Below, in pieces: positions 1-5,217 of a DNA stretch of 6,382 nucleotides. Position numbers and translations under genes: made by a program. The stretch is from assembly GCA_002505805.1 (NCBI GenBank), contig DAWB01000171.1, positions 4,183 to 10,564 of the forward strand, read 5' to 3'. The first letter of the stretch is position 1. Every line of letters begins with the position of its first letter. The notes beneath the pieces were generated by a model. The model did no database searches, had not been told where the DNA came from, and worked only from the letters and a program-made list of their open reading frames with translations. This stretch comes from Methanosaeta sp. UBA80 (GTDB lineage: Archaea; Halobacteriota; Methanosarcinia; Methanotrichales; Methanotrichaceae).

Positions 1-860
1 GTGGCGGCTGCCGATATGGACGGCCCGGAAAAGGGCACACCTATCAATGGCCTGGCGGCAGAGACTGCTCCACCCATGACCTGAACCTGATCTGGGATAA
101 AAGCATAACCGGGATGCAGGGCATTGATGCTATACTGTCCCGCCGCCACATCCAGGCCGTAGTAGCCGCTCTCATCCGTGCTGGTGGAAAATCTTCCACC
201 GTCGCTGTTGGTCAATGTCACCCTGGCCCCGGACAGACCATTGCCGCTTCGATCCACCACCCTTCCCGTGAGGCTATAAGCGGTGGGATATCCGCCCGGG
301 GATACCAGCACCGTCAGATCATTGCTGGAGAGTCCTGCAACTTGAAATCGATAGAGATGGCTGCCTAAAGAATCGCCATAAGCCCCGCTTATTCTGTACC
401 AGCCCGGCAGGACGGAAGGCTGGCTTAATATAAGCCGGTCGTAGTCGAAAAGCTGCAGGCCGCCTCTGCCGCCGATCCTGGCCCAGAGCACATAGTCTTC
501 CCCCAGCATGACAGTGCCCTCGGTCAAAATCCGATTGCCCATCTGGATATAGAGCTGATTGGACAGGCTTTTATTCTCTTCTATCACCAGCCTCTCTCCA
601 GCCGGATCGACCGGTTCCATCATCAGTCTGACAGGATTGGCACTACCCATCTGATAGCCCTGGGGCAAGGCTGAATCATAAGGGCTGAGGTAATCGGGCA
701 CGACCATCACTGCCTGATCCGCGCCATAAGCAGGAGTGCCCATTCCCTGGTAGCCGCTCTCATCATATGCACGGGAGTCGCCCATACCCTGCGAGGAAGC
801 CAATCCCAGCCAGACCAGGCAGAGCGCGAGCAGAATGGATATAGATTCGATCTTCTCCAG
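1..860 (-). CDS. Secreted protein with carboxypeptidase-regulatory-like domain (5' part, runs off left edge)
   Basis: The minus-strand frame is open from a stop at 873-875 to the window edge, giving 286 full codons from CTG 860. Residues 1-24 look like a signal peptide: an n-region with one Lys (LEKIES), a hydrophobic core (ISILLALCLVWLGL) and a probable cleavage after ASS. Next comes a Gly/Tyr-rich stretch in which a short GMG motif recurs. Residues ~80-190 look beta-rich and I do not recognise them; they hold one N-glycosylation sequon (NKS). Residues ~197-256 fit the carboxypeptidase-regulatory-like / Cna-B-type beta sandwich (LTGRVVD, then GARVTL, DESGYYGL, GQYSI and HPGYAF). Such domains usually act as structural or ligand-binding modules on exported proteins, so a role outside the membrane is likely; no catalytic motif is visible. 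The start is inferred: the first in-frame ATG, at 785, would remove the whole signal peptide. The C-terminus and any anchor are outside the window. It is divergent from the S-layer gene. Confidence 0.75.
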   Translation of the reverse strand, partial: MEKIESISILLALCLVWLGLASSQGMGDSRAYDESGYQGMGTPAYGADQAVMVVPDYLSPYDSALPQGYQMGSANPVRLMMEPVDPAGERLVIEENKSLSNQLYIQMGNRILTEGTVMLGEDYVLWARIGGRGGLQLFDYDRLILSQPSVLPGWYRISGAYGDSLGSHLYRFQVAGLSSNDLTVLVSPGGYPTAYSLTGRVVDRSGNGLSGARVTLTNSDGGRFSTSTDESGYYGLDVAAGQYSINALHPGYAFIPDQVQVMGGAVSAARPLIGVPFSGPSISAAA

Positions 861-868
861 GCCGATCT

Positions 869-874
869 CTCCTC
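869..874 (-). promoter_or_regulatory. Ribosome binding site that supports a CTG start
   Basis: On the minus strand the sequence reads GAGGAG, complementary to the archaeal 16S rRNA 3' end. It sits 8 bases before the CTG codon at 860-858, a normal spacing. It overlaps the in-frame TGA at 873-875, so translation cannot begin further upstream in this frame. The ATG at 785 has only AGGG two bases before it, which is too close to be a useful site. Confidence 0.55.
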
Positions 875-982
875 AGCAACAACTTGCCAGCTCTACAGTT
901 AAAGATGATGGCCTTCCAGATATCCCAGGAGAATCCGGTTGTCGTAAGGCGGTAGGCAGCGGATATAGCCCAATTATACTCA

Positions 983-994
983 CATTTATAAATG
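983..994 (-). promoter_or_regulatory. Candidate TATA box, perfect 12-bp palindrome (minus-strand gene)
   Basis: CATTTATAAATG is its own reverse complement and contains a TTTATAAA core resembling archaeal TATA boxes. If used leftward, transcription would start about 25 bases further on, near 960, leaving a leader of roughly 100 bases before the CTG start at 860. A weaker alternative is the CTATATCC on the minus strand at 962-969. Being symmetric, the box could also bind TBP in the other orientation; TFB recognition of flanking bases would then set direction. This is inferred from sequence only. Confidence 0.4.
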
Positions 995-1061
995 AAAAGT
1001 GCATCCATGCCTTGAAGTGGTTACATAAGTCAAGAAAAAATAAAAATAATTCAAAAGCAAC

Positions 1062-1075
1062 AAAAAATATAAATA
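1062..1075 (+). promoter_or_regulatory. Candidate TATA box for the S-layer gene
   Basis: An A-rich run leading into ATATAAATAA resembles an archaeal TFB-recognition element plus TATA box. A start about 25 bases downstream, near 1095-1100, would leave a leader of roughly 25-30 bases that includes the strong ribosome binding site at 1113-1119. The whole 1020-1090 stretch is very AT-rich, so the exact box is uncertain. A second TATA-like string at 1095-1102 is too close to the start codon to allow a leader with that ribosome site. Confidence 0.45.
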
Positions 1076-1112
1076 AGAATGATATGAGTTAATTGCTTAT
1101 ATCAGAGGTATT

Positions 1113-1119
1113 GGAGGAG
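1113..1119 (+). promoter_or_regulatory. Strong ribosome binding site of the S-layer gene
   Basis: GGAGGAG lies 4 bases before the ATG at 1124 (counting the whole motif; the GGAGG core is 6 bases away). It is the best match to the anti-Shine-Dalgarno sequence in the window. It fixes the start at 1124, which is also followed at once by a signal peptide, and fits a highly expressed surface protein. Confidence 0.7.
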
Positions 1120-1123
1120 ATTC

Positions 1124-4100
1124 ATGCACAATATCAGGGTCGGTGGAGTCTGTCTGCTTCTGCTGCTGCTAGCTGCGGCTCTGCCATTTAATTCAATGGC
1201 GCAAGAGCCTCAGACGGAAAGCAGTTCAGCATCGCAGAGCGATAATGCCGGGAACGACGCAGCCTCGATCATAAGCAAGAGCCTGGCGGCCAAGACCAGC
1301 CAGGAAGAGGGGCTTTCTGCAGAAAAGCCCGCCAGCTCGAGGAGGGGGCTCAAGCCTTTGGGATCTGCTTCAGAGACGAGTGCATCTCAATCAACAGCAT
1401 CTAATGCACCCTCAAGCACCCAGGCTTCTGCCGCACCTGATACGGCAGATACGACTGCGGAAAATACAGCGACTGCCGAGGATGCCGCCTCATCCCAGGC
1501 CGCCGCCGCAGATGTTCCAGCGGCCACGGCAACCGAAGATACGGTCACCCCTGATGAGATTGAGACCGTGGAAGCTGTCGCTGATGAGCCGGAGTTGGTG
1601 CAGGCGGAAACAGAGCCGACAGAGGTGACGGATGTAACTCCCGATGAAATCGATGCCGAGGATAACATAGTTAACGAGCCGGAGATAGCCCGGGCGGAAG
1701 CTCAGCCCGCTGATGAACCGGAGGCTGTACAGGCTGAAGATACCTCTTTGGCTGCTGGCACAACTCCTCCCGAAAATGTATCTTTAGGTACAGAGGTTTC
1801 AGCCGACTCCAACGCCTCCCAGACTGACGAATCCCTGAATGCCTCTTTAGATGAGTCTGAGAACGCCACAGAAGAGGAAGAAGTGGCGGAAGAAGAAGAG
1901 AGCGAAGAGTACAAAGCAGTCAACCGCATCTGGCGGGAGGGAGATCCCGCTGACTACACCTGGGACTGGAAGAGCTTCTCTGGATTCTTCTATGACATGG
2001 AAAACGATGTGGGAACAGAGACCCTCAGTGTCAATCTCGATAACGGACGCACCATAGAGGACGGCAATTTAGTTTACAGCACCGAGCCCAAGATCCTGGA
2101 TTTCGAATTCGGAGAATGGGGCGAATATGAGGTCATAGGCTTCATGGCCGAGAAGTATTTCGCCGGATATCTTGACAGCGAAATCATCGACGATGGCTAT
2201 AGCTTCCTGGATGAGGGCCAGTTGAGACAGGTGCTGGTGGACAGCGATGACAGCCAGACCCTGGCGGGAGGATCGACGCTTCTCCTGGAAGAAGGATATG
2301 AGTTGCAGATCAAGCAGGTGGACATCGATGGAGAGAAGGTCTATTTAGGACTGGTCAAGGACGGCGAGGAGATCGACAGCAAGGTGGTATCTCCCGAGGG
2401 CAGCCTGGAGAGCTCCACATATGAATATGAGGTGGAGGTGTCGGGAGAGGATGTGCCTATAATCATGGCCCACATAGAGAGCGTCTTTGCCAGCACCGAA
2501 TCCGACCTGGTCACTGTGGACGGCCTCTTCCAGCTCTCCGATACCTATGCCTCAGTGGAAGACGGCGATGAGTACGGCAAGATGGAGGTAAAATCCGTAA
2601 GCCAGGATGGTGTGGAGATGTCCAATGAGGACTCCATAAACCTCAAAGAGGGAGGCAAGATCAACATCTTCGGAGAGGTAGGATTCATTGTGGCAGATGA
2701 CGATGTTCTCCGCTTCGCTCCCATAGTGGACCGCGCAGGGCCCCAGGAGGTACGGGGCTCGGTCATAGATCCCTCTGAGCAGGAGGAGTTCACCTGGGAT
2801 GTCTACAACTTTGAGGGCTTCTATTACGACATCGATGAGGATGTAGGCACCGAGACCCTCACCGCCCGGATAACCGACAAGAAATCGATCGAAGAGGGAG
2901 ACCTGCTTTACGAAACCCGGCCCCAGGCAGTTGACTTCGAGTTCGACCGCTGGGGCAAGTACGATGTCATCGGCTTCATGGCCGACAAATACTTCGCCGG
3001 ATACAATAACCGGACCGAGTTCACCGACGACTTCAGCGTCATTGGCGAGAGTGAGCTAAGGAAAGTTTTGGTGGATAACGACGACAGCCAGACCCTGGCC
3101 AGCGGATCGGTCCTATCCCTGGAAGAGGGATACGAGCTGCGCATAAAGTCTGTGGATCTGAACGGAAACAAGGTCTATCTGGCTTTAAGCAGGGACGGCG
3201 AAGAGGTGGACAGCAAGGTGGTGACGCCTTCCTCCGATCCAGGGGATGGATCCTCCAACTACCTCTACAAGGTGGACATAGGCTCGGAGGAAGAGGTCCC
3301 CCTAGTTGCGGTTCATATCGAGAGCGTATTCCGCAGCACCGAGTCAGATCTGGCCACGGTGGACGGTATATTCCAGGTATCCGACAGCCCAGTCTCTATA
3401 GAGGAAAACGAGGTCCATGGCAAGATGGAGGTTCAAGAAGCAAGCGAAGACGGTATCACCATGGAAAACGACGGCTCCTTCAGCCTGGCCAGGGACAAAA
3501 CCATCGAGATCATGGAGAACCTGAAGTTCGTGGTCGCCGACAGTGATAAGCGATTGTTTGCACCTGTGGCCTTCAAGCCGGGAGAAGGTACAGAAATGAC
3601 CGTCATTGCGCCCGATGCCGTGATAAATAGCCCTGTGTCCATAGGCGTCAGGTCCGACTCCAAGCCTCTGGCTGGAGTTCAGATCCAGTTGAACGGAAGC
3701 TCCATCGGCACCACAGATGCTACCGGCTCGGTCAGCTATACCCCCAGCAGCGTGGGCACATACCAGGTGGTGGCCAAGAAGAAGGACTACAATGACGGCA
3801 AAGCCAGCCTGATCGTCCGTACCGCCTCCGATGCAGCCAGCGTCACCGCTTATGAAGAAGCCAATGCCACATTGAGCAGTCAACTGACCATCAATGCCCC
3901 GGCGGATGTGGTCAAGGGAGAGAACTTCCTGATTGCCGTGGTCCAGGGCATAAACCAGACCCCTGTGGAGGGCGCAGAGGTGTCGATGGACAATGTGAGC
4001 ATCGGACTGACCGGCAGCCAGGGAACGGTAATCTATGCGGCCAACCTCACCGGCGAGCATACGCTGACCGCAAAGAAGGAGGGCTTCAATTCTGCAACCA

Positions 4101-4519
4101 AGAGCATCAACATTGCCTCATCCATAAAAGTGGTGGAATTGAAATTGCCAGAGGAGGCCTATGCCGGCAAGGAGATGAAGATATCCGCTGTGGTCAGAAA
4201 TGAGGGCAGTAACGAGGACACTCTGCCGCTGGATCTGCTGGCCAATGGAACCATAGTAGAGTCCAAGAATGCCACAGTCAAGGGCGGAGAAAACTCCACT
4301 GTAGCCTTCACCTACAAGCCGGAGAAAGCGGGATTGACAGAATTCAGGCTATCGGAGCAGAGCCAGAGCATCAACGTGGAGCCGGCCAAGAGCAACAACT
4401 GGCTCATTGCCCTGATCTTGGTGCTGATGATAGCCGTGGGAGCGGGAATTTATCTCTACTCCACAGGAGAGCTGGAGGGCCTGAAGCGGCAGATAAATAG
4501 GATCGTCAGAGGGCGATAG
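1124..4519 (+). CDS. S-layer family protein, two DUF1608-type domains, C-terminal membrane anchor
   Basis: Probable structural protein of the cell envelope lattice, 1131 residues. Residues 1-26 are a signal peptide (Leu-rich core, cleavage after NSMA). Residues ~27-262 are a low-complexity acidic linker rich in Ala, Ser, Thr and Glu, ending in a poly-Glu patch (250-262). Two copies of the S-layer duplication domain follow, ~268-535 and ~546-816, sharing blocks such as VGTETL, VIGFMA.KYFAGY, DDSQTLA, LEEGYEL, DGEE.DSKVV and HIESVF.STESDL. Residues ~826-899 and ~921-998 are two related Ig-like modules (PLAGVQIQL / PVEGAEVSM), and ~1002-1088 resembles a CARDB-type module (VVRNEGS). A transmembrane helix spans ~1093-1112, followed by a basic cytoplasmic tail (KRQINRIVRGR). 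In Methanosarcina, S-layer proteins have paired domains of this type and a C-terminal anchor, but are much shorter (about 670 residues). Thirteen N-X-S/T sequons are present. The only cysteine (C10) is in the signal peptide, so the mature protein has none. Whether this is the main lattice protein or a minor paralogue cannot be told here. Confidence 0.92.
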   Translation: MHNIRVGGVCLLLLLLAAALPFNSMAQEPQTESSSASQSDNAGNDAASIISKSLAAKTSQEEGLSAEKPASSRRGLKPLGSASETSASQSTASNAPSSTQASAAPDTADTTAENTATAEDAASSQAAAADVPAATATEDTVTPDEIETVEAVADEPELVQAETEPTEVTDVTPDEIDAEDNIVNEPEIARAEAQPADEPEAVQAEDTSLAAGTTPPENVSLGTEVSADSNASQTDESLNASLDESENATEEEEVAEEEESEEYKAVNRIWREGDPADYTWDWKSFSGFFYDMENDVGTETLSVNLDNGRTIEDGNLVYSTEPKILDFEFGEWGEYEVIGFMAEKYFAGYLDSEIIDDGYSFLDEGQLRQVLVDSDDSQTLAGGSTLLLEEGYELQIKQVDIDGEKVYLGLVKDGEEIDSKVVSPEGSLESSTYEYEVEVSGEDVPIIMAHIESVFASTESDLVTVDGLFQLSDTYASVEDGDEYGKMEVKSVSQDGVEMSNEDSINLKEGGKINIFGEVGFIVADDDVLRFAPIVDRAGPQEVRGSVIDPSEQEEFTWDVYNFEGFYYDIDEDVGTETLTARITDKKSIEEGDLLYETRPQAVDFEFDRWGKYDVIGFMADKYFAGYNNRTEFTDDFSVIGESELRKVLVDNDDSQTLASGSVLSLEEGYELRIKSVDLNGNKVYLALSRDGEEVDSKVVTPSSDPGDGSSNYLYKVDIGSEEEVPLVAVHIESVFRSTESDLATVDGIFQVSDSPVSIEENEVHGKMEVQEASEDGITMENDGSFSLARDKTIEIMENLKFVVADSDKRLFAPVAFKPGEGTEMTVIAPDAVINSPVSIGVRSDSKPLAGVQIQLNGSSIGTTDATGSVSYTPSSVGTYQVVAKKKDYNDGKASLIVRTASDAASVTAYEEANATLSSQLTINAPADVVKGENFLIAVVQGINQTPVEGAEVSMDNVSIGLTGSQGTVIYAANLTGEHTLTAKKEGFNSATKSINIASSIKVVELKLPEEAYAGKEMKISAVVRNEGSNEDTLPLDLLANGTIVESKNATVKGGENSTVAFTYKPEKAGLTEFRLSEQSQSINVEPAKSNNWLIALILVLMIAVGAGIYLYSTGELEGLKRQINRIVRGR
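1547..1738 (+). repeat. Degenerate ~30-residue repeat in the acidic linker
   Basis: Inside the S-layer gene the motif TPDEI(E/D) occurs at residues 142 and 172. A partner motif (D/N)EPE..(Q/R)AE occurs at residues 154, 184 and 197. Both motifs recur with a 30-residue spacing, and the third copy of the partner follows after only 13 residues. This points to an imperfect tandem duplication in a disordered, negatively charged spacer. The DNA copies have diverged and are no longer near-identical. Confidence 0.6.
1925..2728 (+). repeat. S-layer duplication domain, copy 1 (coding)
   Basis: Residues ~268-535 of the S-layer protein. The copy begins just after the poly-Glu patch, runs through TWDW at 279-282 and ends near FAPIV at 531-535. 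It contains no N-X-S/T sequon. It pairs with copy 2 at an offset of 278 residues at the start and 281 at the end, meaning a net three-residue insertion in copy 2. Boundaries are set by internal comparison, not by a profile search. Confidence 0.85.
2759..3571 (+). repeat. S-layer duplication domain, copy 2 (coding)
   Basis: Residues ~546-816, starting near the FTWD at 556-559 and ending near FAPVA at 812-816. Long stretches match copy 1 in protein, but the codons differ widely, so the duplication is old and under protein-level selection. It carries a single sequon (NRT). In crystal work on a Methanosarcina homologue this domain family forms linked beta-sandwich modules that tile the S-layer; the same role is inferred here. 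Confidence 0.85.
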
Positions 4520-4550
4520 AAGCCTCGCCCTCCATTCTATTTTTATTTTT
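4509..4550 (+). terminator. Hairpin and T-tract terminator overlapping the S-layer stop codon
   Basis: GAGGGCGA (4509-4516) pairs perfectly with TCGCCCTC (4525-4532), an 8-bp GC-rich stem with an 8-base loop that holds the TAG stop at 4517-4519. It is followed almost directly by a T-rich run at 4535-4550. Archaeal transcription usually ends on U-tracts, and the added hairpin may also protect the mRNA 3' end. The left arm is coding sequence for the last residues. Confidence 0.7.
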
Positions 4551-4557
4551 AAACAGT

Positions 4558-4582
4558 TTGGCTTATACCAATCCTTAAATAG
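4558..4582 (+). promoter_or_regulatory. Candidate promoter of the small secreted gene
   Basis: Two TATA-like strings lie here: CTTATA at 4562-4567, framed by the inverted arms TTGG and CCAA (4558-4571), and TTAAATAG at 4575-4582. The second is centred about 26 bases before the ATG at 4605, so transcription would start at or beside the A of the start codon. The preceding gene ends in a terminator, so an independent promoter is expected in this gap. Confidence 0.4.
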
Positions 4583-4604
4583 CTGCTGATGCTTCCAGAA
4601 GCCA

Positions 4605-5075
4605 ATGCGGGCTGCAAATACGATTCTCATTGCACTTATCTTTGTCTTCTCCGCCACCGCCATCAGTGCCATGCCCGACTCGTTCTACAAGGCCATGAGC
4701 AATATGAGAACTGAGAATACCATTTGCGTCAAGAACTATGATGCGGGGGCAAGCTTTACAGAGTCCTACCGGGATTTCGAGCACCTGGAAAGGGAGACCG
4801 AGATTGAAAGCCGATCCTATAACACCTCTGGGAGCCAGAGTGATTTAACCTCAGGCAATGCCTCCCTGGAGGTCCGGGTGCGGTCCAATGTGCAGGGAAA
4901 GGCCCATATCGCCTGGCAGTCGAGAGACATCCTGCCGGACAGGATGGGGCGGCATGCCACCTACAGCCGGGCCAGCGAGGATCTGACTGGCGTCTTCAAC
5001 ATCGAGAAGTTCATCCAGCTCTGGTCCAACAGCACACTTGGCTCCACGCGCACGGACTGGCTGCCCTGCAGCTAG
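4605..5075 (+). CDS. Small secreted protein of unknown function, possibly leaderless
   Basis: A 156-residue protein. Residues 1-22 form a clear signal peptide (Arg at position 2, core TILIALIFVFSATAI, cleavage after ISA). The mature part, about 134 residues, is hydrophilic and beta-prone. It has three N-glycosylation sequons (NTS, NAS, NST) and just two cysteines, C41 and C155, the latter in the C-terminal DWLPCS; these could form a disulfide that ties the two ends together. There is no membrane anchor. The closing part (LTGVFNIEKFIQLWSNS, then DWLPC) reminds me of short segments in large secreted repeat proteins of Methanothrix; this is memory, not a search. An in-frame TGA at 4587-4589 excludes an earlier start, and no ribosome binding site precedes the ATG. 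A role in the envelope or sheath is plausible from context, but the function is unknown. Confidence 0.75.
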   Translation: MRAANTILIALIFVFSATAISAMPDSFYKAMSNMRTENTICVKNYDAGASFTESYRDFEHLERETEIESRSYNTSGSQSDLTSGNASLEVRVRSNVQGKAHIAWQSRDILPDRMGRHATYSRASEDLTGVFNIEKFIQLWSNSTLGSTRTDWLPCS

Positions 5076-5076
5076 C

Positions 5077-5100
5077 CTTTTTGCCGTATTCTCTCTTTTT
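5077..5100 (+). terminator. Pyrimidine-rich U-tract transcript end
   Basis: Directly after the TAG at 5073-5075 there are two T-runs, at 5078-5082 and 5096-5100, in a pyrimidine-rich stretch that continues to about 5143. I see no hairpin. This fits archaeal U-tract termination of the small secreted gene. The rest of the gap to serA (5101-5217) shows no gene; its only promoter-like string is a weak CTATTACA at 5182-5189. Confidence 0.45.
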
Positions 5101-5202
5101 CCCGGACATCTGTGGCCTTCTTTCCGCTTCCACCCTATCCAAGATCAACTCGTCGTCTCTTTCTCTCGAAACAATCAAATCCTATTACATCTTTGACCGT
5201 GG

Positions 5203-5208
5203 GGAAGG
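5203..5208 (+). promoter_or_regulatory. Ribosome binding site of serA
   Basis: GGAAGG lies 9 bases before the ATG at 5218. Another ATG at 5210-5212 lies between them but is in a different frame. The start at 5218 gives the usual SerA N-terminus (MKVLVSD). Confidence 0.5.
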
Positions 5209-5217
5209 AATGATCAT

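Noticed and set aside
114..368. 84-codon plus-strand open frame near the left edge
   Set aside because: Shadow of the minus-strand gene, which reads as a recognisable beta-domain protein over the same bases.
783..785. ATG at 785 as the start of the minus-strand gene
   Set aside because: It would discard the signal peptide and lacks a usable ribosome binding site. Kept only as a fallback.
763..1008. 81-codon minus-strand open frame beginning with ATG, as an alternative N-terminus by frameshift
   Set aside because: It is in another frame from the secreted protein, has no hydrophobic leader, and includes promoter-like DNA. The CTG frame gives a complete signal peptide without any frameshift.
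835..1092. 85-codon plus-strand open frame in the divergent gap
   Set aside because: It overlaps the signal-peptide region of the minus-strand gene, ends in a Lys/Asn run caused by AT-rich DNA, and has no ribosome binding site or protein-like pattern.
1925..3571. S-layer duplication as a recent repeat or recombination product
   Set aside because: The two copies match in protein blocks but their codons differ widely and copy 2 has a three-residue net insertion, so this is an old domain duplication normal for the family.
3344..4060. 238-codon open frame on the minus strand inside the S-layer gene
   Set aside because: Antisense shadow of a GC-rich coding region. It is rich in His, Gly and Arg with no domain or signal, and lies under clearly conserved plus-strand protein.
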